A DNA stretch of 64,000 bases, from NCBI RefSeq assembly GCF_027925155.1, contig NZ_BSDY01000012.1, positions 1 through 64,000 of the forward strand. Reading direction: 5' to 3'. The position numbers were made by a program, and so were the translations under genes. Each line of letters opens with the position of its first letter. The first letter of the stretch is position 1. Of this stretch, positions 24,026 to 32,708 are shown piece by piece. A model generated the notes under the pieces. The model was not told where the DNA came from, searched no databases, and saw nothing but the letters and a program-made list of their open reading frames with translations. Origin of the DNA: Propionigenium maris DSM 9537. Its GTDB lineage: Bacteria > Fusobacteriota > Fusobacteriia > Fusobacteriales > Fusobacteriaceae.

Positions 24026-25513
24026 CTACTTCAATATCTCATATATCCTTTCCATATCCAGGTGTTCCCTCAGGTGGTTCTCCCACTTGTCAAACTCCTC
24101 TGCCTTTCTCGCTTCATAATCTACCATCTCAGATCTTTCAGCCACTCCCTTACCTCTTCTCAGGTAGTTCAGGATGTGTCTTGTAAACTCACCATTATCA
24201 AATATCCCGTGGAGATAGGTAGCCATCACATTGTCCCTGTAGTAGCTCACATTTTCCTCTCCGCTGAGAAAGGCTCTATTCCTCCCTGAACTCTGTCCCT
24301 GATGGATCTCATATCCTCTAACCTTTACTCCAGAAAGCCCCTCCAGGATACCCTCACACTCTGTGATAGCCTTCTCCACCTGGTAGGTGGACTTTATCTC
24401 ACCCATTGCAGTAACTATATCCAGAAGTCCCAGGGCACCCTCTCCCCCGTGAACACTCTCTACACACATAGGGTCCTCTATCCTTCTTCCCAGTATCTGC
24501 AGTCCTCCGCATATACCGAAGATCAGCTTCCCCCTACCTGCTTCTTCTGCTATCTTCTCTGCTATTCCCCTCTCCTTCATAAAGAGAAGGTCTCCAATAG
24601 TGTTTTTAGATCCAGGGATTATAATCATATCCTCATCTCCCAAATCCTCCACACTGTCCACATAGTTCAGGGCCACTCCCTCATAGAACTCAAATACATC
24701 GAAGTCTGTGTAGTTGGACATCTTTGGAGTTCTTATAACAGATATGGTTATCTCATCCCTTGTTTTTTTAGAGGTCAGCTTCTTAGCCAGGACATCCTCC
24801 TCCTCTATCTTCACCTCTATATGGGGAACCACTCCCACCACTGGTATGGGATACCCCTCATCAGCCAGCCTCTTCTCTATCATCTCTATTCCGGGGGTTA
24901 GAAGTTCCACATCTCCCCTGAACTTATTTATAACCACTCCCTTTATCCTTGCTCTGTCTTCCTCATCCAGAAGCATTATGGTTCCGTAGATCTGGGCAAA
25001 GACTCCTCCCTTTTCTATATCTGCCACCAGGATTACAGGAGCATCTATCAGCTCTGCCATCCCCATATTAACCACATCTACACTTCTCAGGTTTATCTCT
25101 GCAGGGCTTCCTCCCCCCTCCAGCACACCTATATCATAATTTTCCTCTATCTTGGAGTACCCCTCAAGGGCCACCTCCCTCAGTTTCTTTGTGTTGCTGA
25201 AGTACTCCATGGCATCCATATTCTTATGGGCCACTCCCATGAAGATTATCTGAGAGTTGTTGTCGCTATTGGGCTTCATAAGTATGGGATTCATATATGC
25301 CCTTGGAAGGGTCCCTCCCATCTCAGCCTGTACCACCTGAGCTCTTCCCATCTCTAAACCATCTATGTCCACAAAGGAGTTTAGAGCCATATTCTGTGAT
25401 TTATATGGAGCCACGGTATATCCGTCCTTATAGAATATCCTGCACAGCCCCGCTGTAATAAGGCTCTTTCCCACAGAAGACCCCGTCCCCTGCACCATTA
25501 TCTTTTTATGCAT
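24026..25513 (-). CDS. cobQ: Cobyric acid synthase CobQ/CbiP
   Basis: CobQ amidates four carboxyl groups of adenosylcobyrinic acid a,c-diamide in B12 synthesis. The N-terminal ATPase domain shows QGTGSSVGKSLITAGLCRIF (P loop, 8-27), and DNNSQIIFMG; the C-terminal glutamine amidotransferase domain has the nucleophile in FGICGGLQILGR (Cys335) and the histidine in TYLHGIFDN near residue 434. Length (495) is normal. ATG at 25513 follows GGGGGATGAAAT. It is divergent from the CbiR-like gene and next to btuB. No other de novo corrin genes are in the window, so salvage or a distant cluster is possible. Confidence 0.92.
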   Translation of the reverse strand: MHKKIMVQGTGSSVGKSLITAGLCRIFYKDGYTVAPYKSQNMALNSFVDIDGLEMGRAQVVQAEMGGTLPRAYMNPILMKPNSDNNSQIIFMGVAHKNMDAMEYFSNTKKLREVALEGYSKIEENYDIGVLEGGGSPAEINLRSVDVVNMGMAELIDAPVILVADIEKGGVFAQIYGTIMLLDEEDRARIKGVVINKFRGDVELLTPGIEMIEKRLADEGYPIPVVGVVPHIEVKIEEEDVLAKKLTSKKTRDEITISVIRTPKMSNYTDFDVFEFYEGVALNYVDSVEDLGDEDMIIIPGSKNTIGDLLFMKERGIAEKIAEEAGRGKLIFGICGGLQILGRRIEDPMCVESVHGGEGALGLLDIVTAMGEIKSTYQVEKAITECEGILEGLSGVKVRGYEIHQGQSSGRNRAFLSGEENVSYYRDNVMATYLHGIFDNGEFTRHILNYLRRGKGVAERSEMVDYEARKAEEFDKWENHLREHLDMERIYEILK

Positions 25514-25722
25514 ATTTCATCCCCCGCTATATGTTATTTCCTCTATTATACAAGAGCTGCCCTGACCTTTCAAATTCATTTTTGGTACCCATCCCTTCCC
25601 ACCCATTTAAATATTTTATCCTACTTCTCTATCCCCTTTATAATAAGTATTGGTATAGCCCTTATTTCTATGATAATCTATATACAGACAATATTAACTG
25701 TATCAGAATAAAGGAGACACCT

Positions 25723-26691
25723 ATGAAACTGCTGAGCTTTTTCCCAAATAAAAATAATATGGAGCACTTCAACCACTCCTGGGGGGATGTTTCCTCCTAT
25801 ATTGATGGTTTGGGGCTGGACGGCATCGAGACTATGATCGGTACCTACCACCCGACTTCATATTTAGAGGGAGCGCCAGTGAGGGGACTCCACCTTATGT
25901 ACTTTCCCACATGGCTGGATTTCTGGAGGGAGGATCATGAGGCTCTCATAGAGAACTTTGGCTCCTCTGAGAGGGTAGAGAGGTACTTTGGTGGAATGAA
26001 AAGGGATCTCCTGATAGATCACTATAAAAAGGAGTTTGAAAATGCCAGGGAGCTGGGGGTGGAATATATGGTCTTCCATGTTTCCCACGTGAACCCGAGG
26101 GATATCTTTACCTTCACCCACGACTATACCTCCCGGGAGGTTATAGAGGCCGCTGTGGAGCTAATAAATGAGGTCTTTAAAGGAGAGGGCCCGGCCCTTC
26201 TTCTGGAAAACCTCTTCTGGCCCGGTCTGGACCTCAGATCCAACGAGGATACTCGGTACCTCCTAAATTCCATAAACTATAGAAACAAGGGGATTCTCCT
26301 GGATACATCCCACCTCATCTGCACCAACAAGGATATCTCCACCTTCGATGAGGGGGCCGAATATATCCTGGATAAGCTGGAATCCATGGGAGAGCTCACT
26401 AAATACATCAGGGGAATCCACCTGAACGCCTCTACTCCCGGTCCCTATCTCAAACAGGACTTCTCCCATAAGCTTAGAAAATGGGAGGAGGCAGACAGCC
26501 TGGATCAGTTTCATATAGAGGGAGAGCACATTAAAAATATAGACACCCATTCCGTCTTTGAAAGCCACAAGGTTAGAGAGATCCTAGATAGAGTTCCCTG
26601 GGAATACCTTACCCTGGAGCTCGCCTCTAAGGATGTGGCTGAACTAACTGAAAATGTAAAAAAACAGCTCCTCTTCCTAGAGGAGCTCTAA
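25723..26691 (+). CDS. AP-endonuclease-2-type TIM-barrel protein, possible cobamide-remodelling CbiR
   Basis: The 322-residue protein belongs to the xylose isomerase / endonuclease IV-like TIM-barrel superfamily. Candidate metal ligands are visible in VFHVSHVNP, LLLENLFWPG (Glu), LLDTSHLIC (Asp and His), IRGIHLNAS (His) and YLTLELAS (Glu), in the order expected for such barrels. CbiR, which hydrolyses imported cobamides so that the lower ligand can be exchanged, is a member of this superfamily. The divergent cobQ and nearby btuB favour that role. Sequence similarity to CbiR could not be tested. The frame is open from 25531, but ATG at 25723 follows AAGGAGACACCT and starts the domain. Confidence 0.6.
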   Translation: MKLLSFFPNKNNMEHFNHSWGDVSSYIDGLGLDGIETMIGTYHPTSYLEGAPVRGLHLMYFPTWLDFWREDHEALIENFGSSERVERYFGGMKRDLLIDHYKKEFENARELGVEYMVFHVSHVNPRDIFTFTHDYTSREVIEAAVELINEVFKGEGPALLLENLFWPGLDLRSNEDTRYLLNSINYRNKGILLDTSHLICTNKDISTFDEGAEYILDKLESMGELTKYIRGIHLNASTPGPYLKQDFSHKLRKWEEADSLDQFHIEGEHIKNIDTHSVFESHKVREILDRVPWEYLTLELASKDVAELTENVKKQLLFLEEL

Positions 26692-26761
26692 AAAATAAAG
26701 TATTCTAAACACTTGCTACAAATTACACTAACTAAGCAAGTCAACTTTATAAAGGTTCTTC

Positions 26762-27118
26762 GTTATTAAGGTGTCCAAAGTAGTCCATATATCTTTACAA
26801 CTGAAGAATCTTAAGTTGTAGTAGTTGTCTGCAGGCTATCGTCGGGCATCACACCAACAACCTGCTTCATTGCGTAACTGTAAAATAACGATATTTATGA
26901 GTATATTTTTCATTTCTCAGATTTTTAAAGAAATTCTGAGTTTCATCATAAGTTCAGGCTCTGTAGAGAGCCCAGAAAAGCAATGGAAACCTTGTTATAC
27001 TTATAAAGACAATTGCCGGAAGTCTTGATTTTTCGGATACATTTGTATCAAGACAAAGGTATCGAAGTTCTTTGATTACTATCTTTTGCAGAGTTCTTAA
27101 TTTATAAAGTAAATCTCA
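26762..27118. repeat. Dispersed intergenic repeat, family 1, copy B
   Basis: The outer parts match 16122-16400 closely. Copy B carries about 65 extra bases near 26880-26950, which contain CTCAG and CTGAG inverted arms and replace a few bases of copy A; they look like a later insertion or an extra stem. There is no coding frame. It lies between the ends of the CbiR-like gene and the MATE gene. Confidence 0.75.
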
Positions 27119-27179
27119 AAAAATTAACTTTTATAACCAATAAAGAAAGTAATCTTAAAACGAATATTTATTAATATTA

Positions 27180-27203
27180 AAAAAACCGGCATCGCCGGTT
27201 CTT
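27180..27203 (-). terminator. Terminator of the MATE gene
   Basis: AACCGGC, ATC, GCCGGTT form a compact stem; on the minus strand TTTTTAATATT follows. It is directly after the stop at 27204. Confidence 0.8.
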
Positions 27204-28511
27204 CTACTTACTCCTCTTAGAGATTACCCACCCTATTCCAAAGGTCATAAAATCCGCAAAGGGAAGGGATAACCATATTCCATCCACCCCTATTAGCTTG
27301 GGAAGACTCACAAGGCCTATCACCACAAACACCATACTCCTTACAAGGGAGAGGAGGTTCGCCACAAGGGACCTCTCCATAGATTGAAGATAGGATATAT
27401 TGATAAAGTTTGCCCCTAAAAATATCATGGCACTTGAGTAGAGAAGAAGTCCTCTGGAGGCTATCTTTATAAGCTCATCATCTCCATTGAAGAGCTCCAC
27501 CATCCACTCCCCCTTAAAGTATACTCCCACTATAATAAGAAGAGCTGTAATAAAGGCTATCTTATGCCCCTGGATCAAGGTTGCCTTCACCCTTACCCAC
27601 TTCTTAGCCCCGAAGTTATAGCTCACTATAGGCTGAATCCCCTGGGCAAGTCCGCTGAAGATCATCCTGAAGATATAGAAGATATAGGCTATGATGCTGA
27701 AAGCCGATACTCCTATCTCCCCCAGATAATCCATGAGAACATTGTTAAAGGAGATACTTACCACTGCCACTGCAAACTCCAGTATAAATGATGGGAATCC
27801 ATTATTCATAATACGCAGGATACAGCTCATCCTTATAGGAGTTATAGCCGGTCTTATACTACACTTCCTTCTGAAGAAGTGTCCCGCCAGATAGATAAAG
27901 GATACTCCCTGGGCTATTCCCGTAGCAAGGGCTGCTCCCTTCATCCCCATATCCAGCTGAAATATAAATAGCCAGTCTAAAAATATATTTGTAACGGCAC
28001 CTAGGGCCATGGAAAACATAGCATAGGTAGGCGCCTTATCATTTCTTACCACTGCATTTAGAGATACTGAAAGCATAAAGAAGATGTTAAAGATCACTCC
28101 CGTTAAAAGGTAGTCCCTTACCATCTCAAAGAGTCCCTCGCTGCTTCCCAGTAGCTCAATTATATATCTGTAGTTAAATACTACCCCTGTGGTTATTATT
28201 GCATAGGATATAATATTTAATACTATTAAGTGGGTCAGGTACCTTCCGGCCTCTTCCTTTTTTCCCTCTCCCTGTAAAACAGATATTACCGTAGCTCCTC
28301 CCACACCAAACATCAGGCTTAGAGCCACTCCAAGGGTTATTACCGGGTAAGCGATATTAATTGCCGCAAGACCTCTTCCTCCCATTCCCTTTCCTATAAA
28401 TATCCCGTCTATTATTACATAGAGGGCACTTATAAGCATTCCTGTCACTGCAGGAAAGGAAAAGTTAAAGAGAAGCCTGTTTATTGAGTCCCTTTCTAGA
28501 TCAAATTTCAT
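27204..28511 (-). CDS. MATE-family multidrug or cation efflux protein
   Basis: Twelve membrane helices in two similar halves are visible over 435 residues. The first half begins MKFDLERDSINRLLFNFSFPAVTGMLISALYVI (split here across the start), with the MATE-like IDGIFIGKGMGGRGLAAINIAYP loop, and the second half has QGIQPIVSYNFGAKKWVRVK, the conserved GxQPxxxYNxGA motif. Such proteins export drugs or metabolites in exchange for sodium or protons. The ribosome site (GGAGC) is about 18 bases before the ATG, a bit far. It follows the cobalamin genes on the map but is not clearly linked to them. Confidence 0.88.
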   Translation of the reverse strand: MKFDLERDSINRLLFNFSFPAVTGMLISALYVIIDGIFIGKGMGGRGLAAINIAYPVITLGVALSLMFGVGGATVISVLQGEGKKEEAGRYLTHLIVLNIISYAIITTGVVFNYRYIIELLGSSEGLFEMVRDYLLTGVIFNIFFMLSVSLNAVVRNDKAPTYAMFSMALGAVTNIFLDWLFIFQLDMGMKGAALATGIAQGVSFIYLAGHFFRRKCSIRPAITPIRMSCILRIMNNGFPSFILEFAVAVVSISFNNVLMDYLGEIGVSAFSIIAYIFYIFRMIFSGLAQGIQPIVSYNFGAKKWVRVKATLIQGHKIAFITALLIIVGVYFKGEWMVELFNGDDELIKIASRGLLLYSSAMIFLGANFINISYLQSMERSLVANLLSLVRSMVFVVIGLVSLPKLIGVDGIWLSLPFADFMTFGIGWVISKRSK

Positions 28512-28871
28512 TTCACATCTTCTTGCTCCTTAAATTAATATGTCCAAAACAGACAGATAAATTTATCATATAGAAGCCCTAAAGTCAATCATTTATCTAT
28601 CTTTTTTCACTCCTCTCAACCCCAGTGTTTCCAGTGTTTTCTTAACAATTTTAACGTTTAATTTCAGAGCACTTTTCTGTGGTTTTTTCTATAGGAAGTA
28701 ACGTGACGTTGCATCCCAATAACCAGTTGGAACACCCAATATTTCACATAATTTTTTTATAAATTCTATACCTTCCTTAACAATAAAAAAAAGAGGATAA
28801 TTATCCTTAAATCATCCCCTCTAGTCCTCTTACTTTCCCCCTATCTTTAGGGTTTAAAGATAGAGCTTTCT
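28512..28871. other. Intergenic region with repeat copy and BtuF terminator signals
   Basis: No gene is seen. It includes one copy of the ~95-bp repeat (28696-28793), an AGGATAATTATCCT palindrome followed by a T run on the minus strand (28790-28812), and CTATCTTTA / TAAAGATAG arms (28841-28864). The latter two probably end the btuF-like transcript. Confidence 0.5.
28696..28793. repeat. Dispersed intergenic repeat, family 2, copy 1
   Basis: It begins AGTAACGTGACGTTGCATCC, continues with a CCAGTTGGAACACC segment and an A+T-rich TTTTTTTATAAATTCTATACC tail (split by its repeat unit), and ends CCTTCCTTAACAATAAAAAA. The same layout occurs at 33791, 47993 and 53671. Confidence 0.75.
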
Positions 28872-29921
28872 CTACTTCTCTCCATATATTGCCTCATATA
28901 TTATAGGAATTCCTACGTTTACAGCCCTTACTCCTGGAAGGTTGTAGATATCTGTATCCACCTCTATGAGTTTCCCCTCCCTCACAGCTCTCAGAAGGGA
29001 ATACTTCTTCTCACTTCTCAGGTTATCTATATCAGTCCTGCCTCCTATTATATACTCTGGATCCTTGGCAATGAGCTCCTCTAAACTGTAGTTCCACCCC
29101 TTCTTGTCTCCCGCTATATTCACTCCACCGCTGTGGACAATAAGATCTCCTATAAAGGTATCTCCTCCTGCTGTATACTCAGCTCTTCCTGTACCAAGGG
29201 CATAGTAGACTGTTGGGTTGGTTGCGTGACCTCTTCCCCTGTTCATATACTCAGCTGCCCTGCTTTCAAGGGATGCCGCTAGGATCCTTGCCCTTCCCTC
29301 TACTCCAAGAGCCCTTCCAAGGTCTATCAGGTGCTCATACATCTCCTTAAGGTTTTTAGGAGTTTCATATATCCTGTAGTCCACCCCTACCCTCTTAAGC
29401 TGGGCTACAAACCCCTCATTGTAGTGAGCTTCCATAAGAACTATCCCTGGATTTCTCACCATTACCTTTTCAAAGGATGGTTCCAGCATACTTCCCACAT
29501 CTGCCACCTTTTTGGCTTCCTCTGGATACACACAGTAGATGGTTCTTCCGCTGATATTTTCTCCTAGCCCCAGGGCAAATACCTTCTCAGTTATTCCAGG
29601 AGACAGGGATACGATTCCCTCCCTGGGTTCCTCCGGTTCATAGATCCCTGCCAGGGCTTCCACAAGATAGGTGTTGTAGTAGGTCTTTCCTCCCCTGACT
29701 ATCCTTCCCTTGGAAAATTCCACCAGATACCCATTTAAACAAACACTATCCTCATCAAAGGTCAGGGTATTCTCTCCAGCTTGGAGGTTCTCCCCCCTTA
29801 CCTCTATTCCTTTTTCTTTTACCTCATCCTCTGAATAGTAGACCACTCCTCCAGCCTCTATCTGAGCAAATATAAGGATTGAATTTATAAATATACTCAA
29901 TGCTACAACTATCTTCTTCAA
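28872..29921 (-). CDS. btuF: BtuF-like cobalamin/iron substrate-binding protein
   Basis: A periplasmic binding protein for B12 or an iron complex. A signal peptide (IVVALSIFINSILIFAQ) precedes about 75 residues of unassigned beta-rich sequence, then the BtuF fold from about residue 97: IVSLSPGITEKVFALGLGENISGRT, ADVGSMLEPSFEKVM, NPGIVLM, and near the end LIAKDPEYIIGGRTD and LPGVRAVNVGIPIIYEAIYG. The N-terminal extension is unusual for the family. TTG at 29921 follows GGGAGTGGACAG. The BtuCD permease and ATPase are not in the window. Nearby btuB and cobQ favour B12; a siderophore remains possible. Confidence 0.75.
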   Translation of the reverse strand: MKKIVVALSIFINSILIFAQIEAGGVVYYSEDEVKEKGIEVRGENLQAGENTLTFDEDSVCLNGYLVEFSKGRIVRGGKTYYNTYLVEALAGIYEPEEPREGIVSLSPGITEKVFALGLGENISGRTIYCVYPEEAKKVADVGSMLEPSFEKVMVRNPGIVLMEAHYNEGFVAQLKRVGVDYRIYETPKNLKEMYEHLIDLGRALGVEGRARILAASLESRAAEYMNRGRGHATNPTVYYALGTGRAEYTAGGDTFIGDLIVHSGGVNIAGDKKGWNYSLEELIAKDPEYIIGGRTDIDNLRSEKKYSLLRAVREGKLIEVDTDIYNLPGVRAVNVGIPIIYEAIYGEK

Positions 29922-30280
29922 CTGTCCACTCCCGTCTTTTTTTATTAATTATATCATCTCCCCCTGCCATTTAAAACAACTTTCTTTTTACCGAACTCTG
30001 CTAATTTCCAATCAAACTGTATTTTTTTAGTTCGTTTTTTCTCAACTACAAATTCATTTTTTCACTTTTTACTTGATTTTTTTAACCGTGATTAAGTCAA
30101 CTTCCTCTAGCCCAGCATTTTAAAGGTGAATTTGTCCATTATTTTTTCGATACCTTTATTTTAGTATTTGTGTACTACAAAAAAGGTAGATAAAAAATTA
30201 ATTATTATTTACAGAGGGGATATTTCAGGATATAAATTGAGTAAATAAGAAGCTTAATTTAAAGAAAAGGAGTGATTTTA
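29922..30280. other. A+T-rich intergenic region
   Basis: Divergent promoter region of the btuF-like gene and the small zinc-ribbon gene. No gene, riboswitch or clear repeat is seen. A B12 riboswitch signature (GCCACTG, GCCAGGAGACC) is absent here. Confidence 0.4.
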
Positions 30281-30415
30281 ATGAATAATGCTAAGTGCCC
30301 ACACTGTGGAAATATCGTTACCACTGGAGATGCAAACTACTATGCTTGTGAGAAGTGTTCTTCTATGTTTCACACTGTAGAGAACAACGGAAAGATTGAA
30401 GCTGAGTTCGAGTAA
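30281..30415 (+). CDS. Small zinc-ribbon protein, 44 residues
   Basis: ATG at 30281 follows AAAAGGAGTGATTTTA, and the frame has two close Cys pairs, CPHCGN near residue 6-9 and CEKCSS near 23-26, the layout of a one-ribbon zinc finger. The rest is acidic. It has its own strong terminator, so it is a short monocistronic gene and probably well expressed. The family is not known to me; small zinc ribbons bind RNA, DNA or other proteins. Confidence 0.7.
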   Translation: MNNAKCPHCGNIVTTGDANYYACEKCSSMFHTVENNGKIEAEFE

Positions 30416-30453
30416 AACATACTATTATTGGTAGCTTCACTTATGGAACCGGG

Positions 30454-30481
30454 ACCAGAGGATAATCCTCTGGTTTTTTTT
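30454..30481 (+). terminator. Terminator of the zinc-ribbon gene
   Basis: ACCAGAGGA, TAA, TCCTCTGGT is a perfect 9-bp stem followed by eight T. Confidence 0.93.
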
Positions 30482-30495
30482 ATTTCCATTATTTT

Positions 30496-30509
30496 ACGTC
30501 AGATGACGT
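30496..30509. promoter_or_regulatory. Short palindrome ACGTCA-GA-TGACGT
   Basis: A perfect 6-bp inverted repeat with a 2-bp centre about 60 bp before the start of the 93-residue gene. It may be an operator. A TATAAT at 30543-30548 could be the downstream -10 element. Confidence 0.35.
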
Positions 30510-30571
30510 CGAAAGCTGCTAACTCATCCCATATAATGGTATTATAATTTATTGATAACGGAGGTAGAACT

Positions 30572-30853
30572 TTGAATAAACATTACTATATATCGAGCGA
30601 AGGAAAAATTACCAAGAGTATTATCTTTGGGGAACCCTATATCTCTATCAACTGTGGTTCGGTCCTGGACTTTAGCCCTGCAAAAGTAAAAGAACTCCTC
30701 TCAAAAAATACATCTTACAACATAGACCTGATCGAGGAATCCATAGCAGAGATCCATCACAACAGGGATATCTTCTTTATAAGGGAGGATAACACCATTA
30801 AAAATACTCCTTCAGAGATAAGTCTTGAGGATTTTCTCTGCTCAATTAAATAA
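30572..30853 (+). CDS. Hypothetical protein, 93 residues
   Basis: A TTG start at 30572 has an excellent ribosome site (GGAGGTAGAAC). The protein is soluble, mixed alpha/beta, with a central acidic helix (VKELLSKNTSYNIDLIEESI) and no Cys or membrane segment. It is followed by a strong shared terminator, so it is a single-gene unit. I do not recognise a family. Confidence 0.65.
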   Translation: MNKHYYISSEGKITKSIIFGEPYISINCGSVLDFSPAKVKELLSKNTSYNIDLIEESIAEIHHNRDIFFIREDNTIKNTPSEISLEDFLCSIK

Positions 30854-30861
30854 TTAACTAT

Positions 30862-30895
30862 AAAAGGCTTGTATCCCTTATGGATACAAGCCTTT
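30862..30895. terminator. Bidirectional terminator
   Basis: AAAGGCTTGTATCC (30863-30876) pairs with GGATACAAGCCTTT (30882-30895). It serves the 93-residue gene on the plus strand and the FUSC-like gene on the minus strand. Confidence 0.92.
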
Positions 30896-30897
30896 CT

Positions 30898-31875
30898 TTA
30901 TGAGCAACTTTTTTCAGCTTCCTTCATGGGAAGGAGAACACTCACTGCAACTGCTATTCCCCCTCCAAGTAGTGCCAAAAGGATCCTCTGTTTTATAAGA
31001 AAACCAAAGGGCGCCATTCCTGCTGAATAGAAGAAGAAGTTAAGGGTTATAAAGGTTACTGCTGTAAGGTAGCAGCTTCTCATAAACAAAAAAGCCAGGT
31101 AGAGGGCCACTGCTGCCAATAGATATGCAATAAGCTTGGAGTCGATCCTGTATGCCATTAAAAAATAAAGTACTCCTCCCAGTACAGTTCCCCCCACCCT
31201 CTTCATGACCTTGGGAAGGATCTCATCATCTATTGGAAGATGGAGTATTATAAATGTATATGCCATCCAGGCTTCCAGGCTTCTTCCCATATACCTTCCA
31301 AGCATGAGACCTGCCCCTACTCCCAGGGACATCCTCAGAGCATACCTAAACCTTATAGCCCTGCCTGCCTCTTGCCTTGCAACTTCTCTCCTCTCCACAG
31401 GCCACAAAACCTTCTGAGAGGTAAAAGCTATCAATACTCCCACAAATATGGAAAATATCCTTCCTGGAACCTTCTCTGGAGAGATCCCCATACTTAGCAG
31501 GTGTATTGCCAGGGGAGTAAGAAACATGGGAACTCCCCTGTAGTAATCGTCTCTCTCTGTATAAACAAGGAAAAATGTATAGAGAAGGGAAAGTAACGGA
31601 AGATAGGGCCCCTTTAATGCCGCCAAGGATACAGAGATAAGAGAAAGCATCATAAACCCTCCCTTCCTCTGGGCAAGCCCCCTGCTGCACCCTATCTCTA
31701 TATTGCTCATATAGAGAATAAGGGCTGTAATCCCGCAGATAAATCCCTCCTCTATTCCAAGAAGATAACCGGAAAGTGTTAAACCAGATAAAGTTATTAT
31801 AAAAAGCCTGTCCGCCATGGCTTTAACAGCAGGATGGGGGATTCTTCCCCCTATAAATTTCATTAAAGATCTCAT
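30898..31875 (-). CDS. FUSC-like inner-membrane transporter
   Basis: Two clusters of hydrophobic helices, at about residues 22-160 and 180-315, are separated by a short soluble loop that includes the RFRYALRMSLGVGAGLMLGRYM segment. The second cluster has KVMKRVGGTVLGGVLYFLMAY, the family's RxxGTxxG motif. FUSC / aromatic-acid exporter-like proteins expel organic acids. At 325 residues it has only the membrane part, without the usual large cytosolic domain. ATG at 31875 follows GGGGGAGCTATTAG. It has its own terminator; the substrate is unknown. Confidence 0.75.
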   Translation of the reverse strand: MRSLMKFIGGRIPHPAVKAMADRLFIITLSGLTLSGYLLGIEEGFICGITALILYMSNIEIGCSRGLAQRKGGFMMLSLISVSLAALKGPYLPLLSLLYTFFLVYTERDDYYRGVPMFLTPLAIHLLSMGISPEKVPGRIFSIFVGVLIAFTSQKVLWPVERREVARQEAGRAIRFRYALRMSLGVGAGLMLGRYMGRSLEAWMAYTFIILHLPIDDEILPKVMKRVGGTVLGGVLYFLMAYRIDSKLIAYLLAAVALYLAFLFMRSCYLTAVTFITLNFFFYSAGMAPFGFLIKQRILLALLGGGIAVAVSVLLPMKEAEKSCS

Positions 31876-32199
31876 CTAATAGCTCCCCCTTATTTTAGTC
31901 ACTTCCAAATATTATATCACCCCCTCTATAAAAAACTGTTGCATAAACAACACTTTTATACCGTTTAATTATCACCTATTATCCTCTTACCTTACATTCA
32001 AAAAAATAAAGAGGAGCCTCTCAAGGCTCCTCTAATGGAGGGCTAAACATATAAAACTATTGAAAGTTTTATAATCTATCACATAAATTGGATTATTCTT
32101 CCTTCATACTCCCATTATAGATAATAATCTCAGCCATGGAAACGTCAGCTGACACTACTAATCTTCTATCTTTTCTGTCACTTGAACTCAGAGTAGCAG
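31876..32199. other. Intergenic region with terminator and coding relic
   Basis: A hairpin at 32000-32034 belongs to the minus strand. From about 32085 to 32199 the minus strand reads a protein-like frame ending GIAATLSSSDRKDRR... and NGSMKEE then TAA, out of frame with the lipoprotein stop upstream and without a proper start codon. It may be a broken gene. Confidence 0.4.
32000..32034 (-). terminator. Terminator downstream of the lipoprotein gene
   Basis: AGAGGAGCC (32010-32018) pairs with GGCTCCTCT (32025-32033); TTTATTTTTTT follows on the minus strand. Its distance from the lipoprotein stop suggests a short gene or relic in between. Confidence 0.8.
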
Positions 32200-32694
32200 C
32201 TATTCCTCCCTGCCCTCTCTGTACTTCTTCCTCAAAACTTCCCTTCCCTCTGCATCATAGCCGATTACCTCGCCGTGAAGTACTCCTCTTCTATACCTTC
32301 CCTTGGCCTCTACCTCGCCATTACTATGATAGAGAGTATACCTGCCGTCCAGCTGTCCTCCGCTATACCTAATGTTCTCACTGAGCTGGCCGTTTCTATA
32401 ATATGCCTTCACCTCTCCCATAAGCTTTCCACTCTTATACCTTCCCTCTTCCTTCTTCTGTCCGTCCTCGTAGTAGAAAATATAGTCTCCGTCGAGAACT
32501 CCCCTTCTGTAGGACATCTCACTGGCTACCTGGCCATTCTCATACTTGTGCACCAGCACTCCCGTATAGGGTTTATCCTCATTTATAATATAGACAATTC
32601 CATTCCTGAACTGTCCCTTTGAGTTGTTCTCCTCCCTTTCACTGCAGCCAGCTAAAAGAAGGACTGTAAAAATTATCAAAAATATCTTCTTCAT
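32200..32694 (-). CDS. MORN-repeat lipoprotein (YwqK-like)
   Basis: The signal sequence ends in the lipobox LLAGC (Cys17), so the mature protein is anchored to a membrane by lipid. The rest carries several toxin-antitoxin-YwqK / MORN_2-type repeats, each with a YxNGxxxxExxY... core: YENGQVASEMSYRRG, YEDGQKKEEGRYKSG, YRNGQLSENIRYSGG, HSNGEVEAKGRYRRG. These fold as beta hairpins and may mediate surface contacts. ATG at 32694 follows GGAGAAGGAGAATAG. It is directly downstream of the Pro-rich secreted protein gene (14 bp), so the two may work together. Confidence 0.82.
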   Translation of the reverse strand: MKKIFLIIFTVLLLAGCSEREENNSKGQFRNGIVYIINEDKPYTGVLVHKYENGQVASEMSYRRGVLDGDYIFYYEDGQKKEEGRYKSGKLMGEVKAYYRNGQLSENIRYSGGQLDGRYTLYHSNGEVEAKGRYRRGVLHGEVIGYDAEGREVLRKKYREGREE

Positions 32695-32708
32695 CTATTC
32701 TCCTTCTC

